Positions 1 to 7,401 of a stretch of 64,000 nucleotides of DNA are shown piece after piece; position 1 is the stretch's first letter; every line of letters begins with the position of its first letter. A program made the position numbers and the translations under genes. The notes beneath the pieces were generated by a model. The model was given only the letters and a program-made list of their open reading frames with translations. It had not been told where the DNA came from and made no database searches. The stretch is from CATOSP01 sp965204715 (GTDB lineage: Bacteria > Chloroflexota > Dehalococcoidia > Lucifugimonadales > UBA3495), in NCBI GenBank assembly GCA_965204715.1, contig OZ242009.1:2480001-2544000 (forward strand), written 5' to 3'.

Positions 1-17
1 GGTGGGTCAGACGCAAT

Positions 18-389
18 CTAAACGGTAGAGTCCCCGTTCATTTCTTTTCTCAAGCGTGAAAGAAACTCTTCCACGGTCTCGCCGTCCTGGATCGATGCCT
101 CTAACTCAGCCAATACAGAAACCCTACCTTCTGCCCTACCCTCCGCCTCAATTTCTCTTCGCTCATCTGCGAGTTTCCGCTTGCCACGTTTGAGATAAGC
201 AAGTGCGTAGAACATGCCGCCTCCTTCAACAAGCGCTGCCAAAGCTGCGTAAAACATCACCGCGAAGTCCACGATAGATGAATCCATCGCTTCTCTGAGG
301 GATAATCCAAGCTTGACCCACAGGCCGTATGTTATGGCGAAAACTGCCGGTGGGCCGACCAGAGCATGAGTGCGTACCCATTCGTCCAC
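18..389 (-). CDS. Small membrane protein with C-terminal coiled coil, unknown function
   Basis: I do not recognise the family. The 123-residue product has two hydrophobic stretches (about residues 10-28 and 40-65) followed by a very charged Lys/Arg/Glu-rich helix (about 67-100) that looks like a coiled coil on the cytosolic side, and an acidic tail. The start is a GTG at 389 preceded by a GGGAGAAG ribosome-binding site about 8 nt upstream. It lies downstream of, and on the same strand as, the shortened solute-binding protein gene. Topology and coiled coil are inferred from composition only. Confidence 0.55.
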   Translation of the reverse strand: MDEWVRTHALVGPPAVFAITYGLWVKLGLSLREAMDSSIVDFAVMFYAALAALVEGGGMFYALAYLKRGKRKLADERREIEAEGRAEGRVSVLAELEASIQDGETVEEFLSRLRKEMNGDSTV

Positions 390-486
390 TGTCCAGCTTC
401 TCCCGATGGGGATTCAGCCAGCATACTACCATATTGATCCTCCCAATCAAAAACCGCTCTTCATAGTGGCTTCTCGAATTAAATGC

Positions 487-2019
487 CTAGGCGGTTGGAT
501 GGCCATACCCCAAAGGGAAACGGCGCCCCGAGACGGAGGGGGCGACTATGTCCGCCAGGCGGGAAGCGTCGTAGTGTCCATAGTTGTTGGTCCCGCTGCC
601 GCTGGCGTCGCCCTTCAACCCGGCGAACTTGCTGATGTTGAACACCGGGTCTCCTCCGCCCTGCACGACAGTGTTGTACCAGCCGAAGAGGTCCCATGCG
701 GGTTCCTTGACCACCGACCATTCTGTTATGAGTACCTCGGCACTGATGCCCACGTCGGCCAGCATCGCCTGGGCGGCCTCGGCCATAATGGGCAACTGGA
801 ACCGCTCGGGATAACCGCCGATAATAATTTCCAACGGCTGACCTTCCTTGTCTACGATTCCGTCACCGTCGCTGTCGGCGTAACCGGCCCGGGCCAGCAA
901 ATCGCGGGCTTCGTCAGGATCGTAGCCCGGCGCGCTCACGCCGGGACAGGACGTCAGGACTTCCGGGAGCAGCAGCTCTGCGAAGGACCCGGATCCGGGA
1001 GGAGCGACCAGACCGGCGATGCTCTCCCGGTCAATGGCGTGGGCTACCGCCCGGCGCACCAGCGGATCGGCCAGCGTACCGCGCTCGAAATTGACCCACC
1101 ACAGGACCAGGGACGTGCCGATGCCGGAGGTCTGGGTATGTGTGCCCGGGTGGGCGTTGATCGCCCGGGCGCCATCCGGTGATACGTTGACGACAATGTC
1201 GACGTCTCCGGCCTGCAGGGCCAGTTCCCGGCTGTTGGTGTCGGGGATGGCGACGTGACTGATGCCGGCCAGCGGAGGAGTTCCACCCCAGTAGTCGTCG
1301 TTGGCCACGCTGTCAAGGCGTTCCTTCTGGATGTACTCGGTGGGAATGTACGGCCCCGTCAGGGCGCCTGCGGCAATGAAATTCCCATCGCCAGCTGCAT
1401 CGGCCGCCGCCGCGTCGGTGATGGCGAGGGCAGGCAAGATCAACAGGCCCGGCAGGGTGGGTTGTGGCACCGTCGTTGTGATGGTGACGGTTAGCCCGTC
1501 TTCAACCGTTATGGTGTCAACGGACAATGTATCGGCCGCCGCCGCCGACAGTCGGATAGCCCTCTCCAGGGAAGCCTTGACCGCCTGCGCATCCATCACG
1601 TTCCCGTTGTGGAACTTGACTCCCTTCCGGATTCCGATCCTCCAGGTCAAGGGGTCCACCTGGGTGGCTTCGGTTGCCAGCCACGGTTCGGGACTGAGGG
1701 CGGTTCCTGATAGTCGGAACAAGGTCTCCGACATTCCCGATTGCGTGCCCACGTAGCCGCCCTCCACCGGGTCCAGGGGGCTGTCGAGCCAGATGACGCC
1801 GGCGTTCAGAGTGGGACGTTCCCCATCCTCAATCGCTGCCGCCGGGAGTTGCGTGGGAGCAGCATACTCCACGGCCGGTTGTTCCGGCACAGTGGTGGGC
1901 GCCCCCGGCGCCGTCTGCGGCGGTGAATCGGACGCGGCGCAGCCCATCGCCGCGAACAGAACGACGGCCAACATCATGGGCAATGTTCGTTTGAGACAGC
2001 GGACCAGTCCTATCAGCAT
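487..2019 (-). CDS. ABC transporter substrate-binding lipoprotein, family 5 (peptide/nickel type), C-terminally shortened
   Basis: This is the extracytoplasmic ligand-binding lipoprotein of a Dpp/Opp/Nik-type importer. The frame is open upstream to 2280, but the ATG at 2019 has a GGAGG six nt upstream and begins a lipoprotein signal (KR, hydrophobic core, lipobox AAMGC). Family features follow: WLATEATQVDPLTWRIGIR, GVKFHNG, LVRRAVAHAIDRE. Homology stops near GHYDASRLADIV; the last ~20 residues (ending GYGHPTA) are low-complexity and unlike the family, so some 60-80 C-terminal residues appear lost by deletion or frameshift. No permease or ATPase gene adjoins. The transcript is preceded by a cobalamin riboswitch and terminator, which suggests a B12-related ligand (cobalt, nickel, cobamide or a B12-sparing nutrient). 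The ligand is inference. Confidence 0.8.
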   Translation of the reverse strand: MLIGLVRCLKRTLPMMLAVVLFAAMGCAASDSPPQTAPGAPTTVPEQPAVEYAAPTQLPAAAIEDGERPTLNAGVIWLDSPLDPVEGGYVGTQSGMSETLFRLSGTALSPEPWLATEATQVDPLTWRIGIRKGVKFHNGNVMDAQAVKASLERAIRLSAAAADTLSVDTITVEDGLTVTITTTVPQPTLPGLLILPALAITDAAAADAAGDGNFIAAGALTGPYIPTEYIQKERLDSVANDDYWGGTPPLAGISHVAIPDTNSRELALQAGDVDIVVNVSPDGARAINAHPGTHTQTSGIGTSLVLWWVNFERGTLADPLVRRAVAHAIDRESIAGLVAPPGSGSFAELLLPEVLTSCPGVSAPGYDPDEARDLLARAGYADSDGDGIVDKEGQPLEIIIGGYPERFQLPIMAEAAQAMLADVGISAEVLITEWSVVKEPAWDLFGWYNTVVQGGGDPVFNISKFAGLKGDASGSGTNNYGHYDASRLADIVAPSVSGRRFPLGYGHPTA

Positions 2020-2154
2020 GTTCATCCTCCCTCGGTACCGAGTGACCTCCAACGCCATGTCGCGCTGCTTGGGGTTCCAACATTCGTCGTACGAGGGAAA
2101 CAGAACTGTGTCCGATCCAAACCGGCGCCATTGAGTTGTCGAGCGGGATGACAA

Positions 2155-2188
2155 TAAAAAAGCCCCGTTTGCATTCGGTGAACGGGGC
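2155..2188 (-). terminator. Intrinsic terminator, expression platform of the cobalamin riboswitch
   Basis: On the minus strand GCCCCGTT (2188-2181) and AACGGGGC (2169-2162) form an 8-bp GC-rich stem, followed at once by a run of six T residues. It lies between the aptamer and the start of the substrate-binding protein gene, where a ligand-controlled terminator is expected. Confidence 0.85.
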
Positions 2189-2284
2189 AATTGATCGGGA
2201 ACCCTCACAGGCCGGTCGCCTTTACTCAACCCGGGAGGAGGTCTGCTCCACTCGTTCCGCGAAGTGCAGCCAGATGACACCCGC

Positions 2285-2462
2285 GGGCAGGCTTCCTGGC
2301 TGATGGCTGATAGCGACGCTCCTCCACCTTCCCATCCGCCCTCGGCGGACAGTGGCTTTCACTGGCGTCCCCGTCCATGGGAACGCCGAGGGAGCAGCAT
2401 CTCGCCAATTACAGTGGCGGGACCGCACCGGATTTCCACCGGATTTCCTTTTCAGCCTGCTT
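2285..2462 (-). promoter_or_regulatory. Cobalamin (AdoCbl) riboswitch aptamer
   Basis: Read on the minus strand, the region carries the ordered consensus blocks of the cobalamin riboswitch: AAAAGGAAATCCGGTGGAAA, then CCCGCCACTGT (B12 box, 2421-2411), a second GCCACTG (2356-2350), GGGAAGG (2333-2327), and AGCCAGGA (2301-2294). The ends pair as GCAGGCT (2460-2454) with AGCCTGC (2293-2287). The blocks and pairing are seen directly; ligand identity follows from the known class. A terminator follows about 96 nt further on, so cobalamin binding is expected to repress the downstream substrate-binding protein gene by premature termination. Confidence 0.93.
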
Positions 2463-2555
2463 CTTCTGGCACATGTAATTGAACTGCGTCAACTGACGGT
2501 CAGAGTGCAGGCCACCGGCAGGTGTTGGTTGGGGTATTCGGCTGTTAATAGAACC

Positions 2556-2584
2556 AAGGTATCACTATCAGATGGCGTAGTCAA
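2556..2584 (-). promoter_or_regulatory. Candidate sigma70-type promoter for the riboswitch transcript
   Basis: On the minus strand TTGACT (2584-2579) is separated by 17 bp from TACCTT (2561-2556). The -35 is strong and the -10 weak. It sits about 90 nt upstream of the aptamer and only 8 bp inside the insertion sequence target site. Confidence 0.4.
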
Positions 2585-2592
2585 ATTGGCTC

Positions 2593-3839
2593 AAGGCACC
2601 GCAGGGCAATCGCGTTTTAACTGCGGAGGACTTTTAGCAGGTAGTCTTCCCGCCACCCGGCTTGGAGGCGTTTGCCCTGGATGCCCACTTTCAGGCTGGT
2701 CTCCCTTTTCAGCAGGTTGTGGGATATCTGCCGCAGCATCGCCATGTTTTGCGGTCCATTGTCCTTGCGCACCCGGCATTGGTCCTCACCAAAGGTCACA
2801 TCCAAACTCCAGTGCAACGAATTCTCGATGCTCCAATGGCTGCGTACCGCCTCCAGCAGCCGGCTTGCCGGGGCCTCAAGGCTGCTGATGTAGTACCTGG
2901 GTTGCGCCGTGACCTTGGCCGCTGTCTCCCGGTGACCGGTCACCCTGACCACCGGCCGCAGGTTGGGCCATTCCCGCCCGGTGCTCAAGTAGTCCAGGCA
3001 ATCAGGACCGGAAATGACCCGGCACTCCCGCCGTTCCAAGCGTCCGTGCCCCTTGTTCAAGGTGCTGGCATAGTCATGGGGCACCCCTTCAAAGCCGAAT
3101 TCCTCCGCTCCCCCAAAGAGGTCCTGCACGTCCTCGTACAATCGGCCCTGGTTCTCCTTCAAGGCCAGTACGTAGTCGGCGCCAACGTCCAAAATTCCTT
3201 GAGCGATGTCCTTCTGGCAACCCATGGCGTCGATAGTGACGATACACCCGTGGAGGTCCAGCATTTGCAGCAATTGGGGGATGGCGGTGATTTCGTTGGA
3301 CTTCTCCTCAGTCTTGACCTGGCCCAGAGTCATGGTGTTGGCCGATGCCCAGGCGCTGACCAGATGAATGGCCTCCTTGCCCGAGGTGCGGTCATGGGAA
3401 CGGCGCACCGTCTTGCCGTCGATGGCCACCACTTCTCCAGGAAGCAGTTGGGCCATCGCCCCAGTCCAGGCGATGAAGCAGTCCTGGAACTGCTCCGGGT
3501 CAAGCCGGGCAAAGACGTCGCCAAAGGTGTCGTGGGACGGGATGCCGTGAGGTAGTTCCAGGAAGGTCTTTAACCATTCCTCCTTGCTCTTGCCGAACAT
3601 TTCCATGTGGACCCAGGAGTCGGCGCCACAGATGGTGGCGCAGATAGCGATGACGATGATGTCCAGCAATTGGTGACGCTTGCAGCGGTCTATCCTGGGG
3701 TCCTCCAGGGCTTCAAAACTGTCCATAATGGATGCGCTCTTCCCCATCTTCATCACTCCTCCCATCTTTCCTTCACATCCGCAGATTTCCATACTCCATC
3801 AACTGTACCATCTATAACGCGATTGCCCTGCAAGGCACC
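2593..3839. mobile_element. ISAs1-family insertion sequence with 8-bp target site duplication
   Basis: The element proper spans 2601-3831 (1231 bp). Its ends are perfect 16-bp inverted repeats: GCAGGGCAATCGCGTT at 2601-2616 and its complement at 3816-3831. It is flanked by identical 8-bp direct repeats AAGGCACC at 2593-2600 and 3832-3839. It encodes one full-length transposase. Perfect ends, intact ORF and identical duplications point to a recent and possibly still functional insertion. Confidence 0.95.
2617..3753 (-). CDS. ISAs1-family DDE transposase
   Basis: The product catalyses cut-and-paste transposition of the surrounding element. The N-terminal ISAs1-specific segment (DSFEALEDPR, LLDIIVIAICATICGADSW) precedes an RNase H-like DDE core: first Asp in VAIDGKTVRRS, second in VTIDAMGCQKDIA, and the C-terminal Glu region HWSLDVTFGEDQCRVRK ending in MAMLRQISHNLLK. 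About 379 residues is normal family length. The frame is open to an ATG at 3792, but GGAGGAG lies just before the ATGs at 3753 and 3747, one of which is the likelier start. No frameshift or internal stop is visible. The stop codon abuts the inverted repeat. Confidence 0.95.
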   Translation of the reverse strand: MKMGKSASIMDSFEALEDPRIDRCKRHQLLDIIVIAICATICGADSWVHMEMFGKSKEEWLKTFLELPHGIPSHDTFGDVFARLDPEQFQDCFIAWTGAMAQLLPGEVVAIDGKTVRRSHDRTSGKEAIHLVSAWASANTMTLGQVKTEEKSNEITAIPQLLQMLDLHGCIVTIDAMGCQKDIAQGILDVGADYVLALKENQGRLYEDVQDLFGGAEEFGFEGVPHDYASTLNKGHGRLERRECRVISGPDCLDYLSTGREWPNLRPVVRVTGHRETAAKVTAQPRYYISSLEAPASRLLEAVRSHWSIENSLHWSLDVTFGEDQCRVRKDNGPQNMAMLRQISHNLLKRETSLKVGIQGKRLQAGWREDYLLKVLRS

Positions 3840-3871
3840 GGCTCTGGTATTGATGTACTCCGCTATCACCC

Positions 3872-5056
3872 CTAAGCTATAACTCCTTCCTCTACCAGCG
3901 CCGACATTTCCGCTTCGCCCAGTCCCAGGAGACCACCGTAAATCTCCCCGTTGTGCTCGCCGTAGCGGGGGATAGGGCCGGCGGTGGTGGGGGTCTTGGA
4001 ATACTTGATGATGGTGGGGCCGGGGACGAGCATCTTCTTGCCGGGGGGTTCCGGTATCTCGGCCTCGATCATCACTTCCCGCTCCCACATGTGGCTGTCC
4101 TCCAACACCTGCGGGATGGACTTGACCGGGCCGAATGGAATGTCGGCGGCCACCAGGGCATCCTCCACTTCCTGAACCGTGCGTTCCTCGCACCAGAGAT
4201 GGAGAAGTTCCATCCTGATTTCGGCCTTGTCGGTGGCGAACATGGGAGCGGCGTATTCGGGGTCGTCGGACAGGTCGTCGTAGCCCATGACCTTCAGCAT
4301 TCGCTCCCACATGCCGGCCCTGGCCGCGCCGGTGGTGACCCAGCCGTCCTTGCACCGGAGGAAAGTGCCTGTCCTCACAAAATCGTTGGTGTTGGTCTCG
4401 TAGCACATGGCAAGGGCGACCTCTTCCAGGGTGATCCCCCCATCCAGCATGGCCACCTCCAACCACTGGCCCTCGCCGGTGCGGTCGCGGTGGCGCAGTG
4501 CGCCCAGGATTCCGATGGCGGCGTGAAGGGCGGCAGTGCGGTCCATGATGGGGCCGTTGGCCATGATGGGCTGATCGAACCCCCGGCCGGTCTGGTCGCC
4601 GATGCCGCTCATGGCCTGGATTATGGGGTCGAAGCACTGGCGGTCCCGGTATGGCCCGTACTGGCCGAAACCGGAAACGGAGGCCAGGATGATGCCGGGG
4701 TTGACCTCCGCCATCCTCTCGTACCCGAAGCCCATTTGCTCCATGGTGCCGGGCCTGAAGTTCTCCAGCACCACGTCTGAGACTTCCAGGAGGCGGAAGA
4801 ACAGGTCTTTGCCCTTTTCGTGGCGCGTATTGAGCGTGACGCTTTTCTTCCCCCGGTTGTAGGCGGCGAACTGGACGCTCATCTCACCGACGAAGGGGCC
4901 GGAGTTGCGCAGATCGCCTCCCTTGCGCCATTCCAGCTTGATGACCTCTGCGCCCATGTCGCGCAGGATCAACGAACCCCGGGGCGCAGCCTGCCAGCGT
5001 GCCAGTTCAAGTATCCTCACTCCGTCGAGCACCGTGTTATGGCCGTTCTGAAACAT
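3872..5056 (-). CDS. CaiB/BaiF family III CoA-transferase
   Basis: Family III CoA-transferases move CoA between carboxylic acids through a glutamyl/aspartyl-CoA anhydride intermediate in the cytosol. The 394-residue protein has the N-terminal signature LDGVRILELARWQAAPRGSL and DMGAEVIKLE, then LNTRHEKGKDLFFRLLEVSD and VLENFRPGTMEQMGFGYE. The catalytic Asp is predicted in IMDRTAAL (about residue 172), followed by DRTGEGQWLEVAML. The ATG at 5056 is favoured over GTG 5059 because AGGAG lies 8 nt upstream. Acyl donor and acceptor cannot be read from the sequence. It stands alone, its 3' end facing the insertion sequence. Confidence 0.9.
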   Translation of the reverse strand: MFQNGHNTVLDGVRILELARWQAAPRGSLILRDMGAEVIKLEWRKGGDLRNSGPFVGEMSVQFAAYNRGKKSVTLNTRHEKGKDLFFRLLEVSDVVLENFRPGTMEQMGFGYERMAEVNPGIILASVSGFGQYGPYRDRQCFDPIIQAMSGIGDQTGRGFDQPIMANGPIMDRTAALHAAIGILGALRHRDRTGEGQWLEVAMLDGGITLEEVALAMCYETNTNDFVRTGTFLRCKDGWVTTGAARAGMWERMLKVMGYDDLSDDPEYAAPMFATDKAEIRMELLHLWCEERTVQEVEDALVAADIPFGPVKSIPQVLEDSHMWEREVMIEAEIPEPPGKKMLVPGPTIIKYSKTPTTAGPIPRYGEHNGEIYGGLLGLGEAEMSALVEEGVIA

Positions 5057-5223
5057 CACTATTCTCCTGATCCATTGCCTGCAACCGGGCTGTATGTTTG
5101 CCAGAGTATAACCCCGATTGAGTTGTCCCGCACCGGAGAGCTACCCCCAAGGCTATGGGAAAGTGTAGAATCAGTTGCCGGTTGGACGTATTGTGAATTT
5201 CTTTGCTCAGGGATGGTCAAGAC

Positions 5224-6900
5224 ATGACTGAAGACCGCACCGGTCTAGCAGCGGCTTTGGCGTCAGAGGCTGGGGGCCTCCCGGACGTTTGGGAGGTCGG
5301 TCACTGGGGCGTTACCAGGGGGACGCAGGGTATTCCGGCCCTGCTCCACCGCGACGCATACCGCCCCCAGTCCACGCGCATGAGGGTATTGCTGCTCTCC
5401 GGGTTTTCCGGGAGTGATGAGGACGTTTCTCTTGCGATGCGCGCGTTGGAGTTGTACCGGGCCGCCGTTCCGTCGGTCAGGGACAGCGTTGCCCTGAGCG
5501 CCTCGCCCTGTGTCAACCCGGAAGGGAACGGAGACCAATTGGTTGGCTTTCCGCCGGGCGATAGCTTTTTCTTCGACCCGGAACAGCCGGAGAGTCGTTA
5601 CCTTTGGCGGTGGGTGTGCTTTCAGGCTCCGGGGCTGGTTTTGGAATTGAAGGCAGGCGGGTCTGTGGGCTGGCGGGCCAACGCGGCAGCCGCCGGCCTG
5701 GGAGAGGCATTGGACGCGGAGGCTATGGGGCAGGACGGGTCGCTGCTGGCGGCCATCGGGGTTGGAACGCCCGATAACCTGGGGCCGGTCCCCGGTCTGC
5801 GGCTGACCACGACGCCGGAGCGGTTGCCGTCGGAGCTTGACCGGCTCTGGGGCGCGGTCGCCAGCTTGGATGCGAGCGGCAGGATCTCGTCGGCCCGCCG
5901 GGTGCTGGATGCCCGTCGCCAGCGCAGCTACCTGGACGTGGCCCGTACACTGGCCTCGGTATATGGGCATGAGCTGGACCCGGTGAACTACACCCAGGGA
6001 GTCGGAATCAGCGGGCGGCTGAGGTTGGCAGAGCTAGACCGGGAGTCCGAGTCTCCCGCCCGGGAAATTGCCTCGCTTGTTTCGTCCAGGATGTCCGGTG
6101 ATACTCCGTGGTTTGGAGACAACCCAGGCGGCGCGAACCTGGCCGGGTTGATCTGGGCCGGGGAGCTTGCCGAGGCAACCGGGGACGAGGGTTACTCCCG
6201 ATTGATTGTTGACGTTGCCGAGCGCTACCGGCCTGGAGACGATGGCGGCGCGCCGCCGCCCTGTGACCCCGACTTTCGTACCGAGGACATGTTTATGACA
6301 GGTGCCATGCTGGGACGGGCATTCCGCCAGACAGGCGAGCCCCGTTACCTGGACCTGCTGGTAGAGTTCCTGCTCAATGCTGGAATACAGCAGGAAAACG
6401 GACTGTTCTGGCACTGCCGGTCCGGGCCGTTCTTCTGGGGTCGCGGCAATGGTTTCGCCGCTCTTGGTCTGACGGAAACATTGACCTACCTGCCCGAGGA
6501 CCATCCAGACCGAGGTGCCCTGGCAGGGATGTGCAGGTTGCTGCTGGACGCGCTGGTCCGGGTGCAGACGCCTTCGGGAATGTTGCTGCAACTGCTGGAC
6601 TTCCCCGGCTCATACCAGGAGCACACATCGACCAGCATGTTCGGGTACTCGCTGGCCAGGGGATTGCGCCTGGGATGGTTGGACCCTCCGTACATACCGG
6701 CGTTGGAATTGGCGTGGCAGGGGGTGTCGGAAAGGGTCGATGACCAGGGTAATGTTGTGGACGGATGCACCGGCACAGGGGTGCAAACATCGGTGAAGGA
6801 ATACCTTGACAGGCCCGCCATCTTCGGATTCGATGACCGGACGGGCAGCATGGCGCTGTGGTTCGCCGTTGAGATGGAGCGTTGGAAAAGAGGGGTATAG
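5224..6900 (+). CDS. Two-domain protein: degenerate M14-carboxypeptidase-like N-terminus fused to a GH105/GH88-like domain
   Basis: The C-terminal ~270 residues resemble unsaturated uronyl hydrolases (GH88/GH105, six-hairpin barrel): FWHCRSGPFFWGRGNGFAAL, HTSTSMFGYSLARGLRLGWL and a closing GTGVQTSVKEYLDRP. The N-terminal ~200 residues resemble a zinc carboxypeptidase fold (VLLLSGFSGSDEDVSLAMRA, ALSASPCVNPEGNG, LVLELKAGG), but the usual HxxE zinc-ligand motif is replaced by SGFSGSDED, so peptidase activity is doubtful. No signal peptide is seen, which suggests a cytosolic enzyme acting on imported sugar-derived material. ATG 5224 (MTEDRTG) was preferred over the upstream TTG at 5203; neither has a strong Shine-Dalgarno. 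The fold of the N-terminal half is inference. Confidence 0.65.
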   Translation: MTEDRTGLAAALASEAGGLPDVWEVGHWGVTRGTQGIPALLHRDAYRPQSTRMRVLLLSGFSGSDEDVSLAMRALELYRAAVPSVRDSVALSASPCVNPEGNGDQLVGFPPGDSFFFDPEQPESRYLWRWVCFQAPGLVLELKAGGSVGWRANAAAAGLGEALDAEAMGQDGSLLAAIGVGTPDNLGPVPGLRLTTTPERLPSELDRLWGAVASLDASGRISSARRVLDARRQRSYLDVARTLASVYGHELDPVNYTQGVGISGRLRLAELDRESESPAREIASLVSSRMSGDTPWFGDNPGGANLAGLIWAGELAEATGDEGYSRLIVDVAERYRPGDDGGAPPPCDPDFRTEDMFMTGAMLGRAFRQTGEPRYLDLLVEFLLNAGIQQENGLFWHCRSGPFFWGRGNGFAALGLTETLTYLPEDHPDRGALAGMCRLLLDALVRVQTPSGMLLQLLDFPGSYQEHTSTSMFGYSLARGLRLGWLDPPYIPALELAWQGVSERVDDQGNVVDGCTGTGVQTSVKEYLDRPAIFGFDDRTGSMALWFAVEMERWKRGV

Positions 6901-6942
6901 CTCTTCCCGAAAAATTAGAGCAACCAGATGAGAGAAATGTAA

Positions 6943-7347
6943 ATGACACAACCCTACCCGGAGGGACCAGATGATTCCATAGCTGTCATGGACTATCGGG
7001 GGCAGGCCCGGGAGTTCCTTGCCCAGAGCCGGGAACACCTGGCCGGCGGGAACCTGCACCAGGCGTCGGAAAAGGGTTGGGGGGCCGCGGCGTGGATGGC
7101 TAAGGCTCTCGCAGAGACGCAGGGATGGCAATATGACAGGCACGACCACTTCCAGGTTGTGCTGAACAACGCCCGCGTTATGACAGGCAACGACAGGTTA
7201 GTAGACCTGAGCGCCGTTGCCCACAATCTTCACCGCAACTTTTACGTCCGCAGGCGGTTCCTGGACATGGAGGAAATCGGCCTCAACCTGGACAGAATAG
7301 CTGAACTGCTCGACATTCTGGAACCGTTGACGAGCGCAAGGCAGTAA
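6943..7347 (+). CDS. PaREP1/HEPN-like family protein
   Basis: The 134-residue helical protein carries the PaREP1-type pattern: an N-terminal helix (YRGQAREFLAQSREHLAGGN) then QASEKGWGAAAWMAKALAE, a short HDHF segment, and a C-terminal helix pair containing VAHNLHRNFYV. PaREP1 proteins belong with HEPN-type helical bundles and are of unknown function. The strict HEPN ribonuclease motif (R-x4-6-H) is not evident here. It begins 43 bp after the preceding gene and ends 55 bp before the GMC oxidoreductase, so co-transcription is possible. No adjacent nucleotidyltransferase partner is present. Confidence 0.65.
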   Translation: MTQPYPEGPDDSIAVMDYRGQAREFLAQSREHLAGGNLHQASEKGWGAAAWMAKALAETQGWQYDRHDHFQVVLNNARVMTGNDRLVDLSAVAHNLHRNFYVRRRFLDMEEIGLNLDRIAELLDILEPLTSARQ

Positions 7348-7401
7348 GCTGCTGTCAGGTTTCAACCAGGACCTGGACTGCAGAATAAATAGGAGGGAGC
7401 A

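Noticed and set aside
2662..3555. 297-codon frame antisense to the transposase
   Set aside because: The ISAs1 transposase on the other strand is full length with DDE motifs; the antisense frame is a shadow.
6943..7347. Toxin of a HEPN-MNT toxin-antitoxin pair
   Set aside because: No adjacent nucleotidyltransferase antitoxin and no clear R-x4-6-H motif; PaREP1-like is the safer call.
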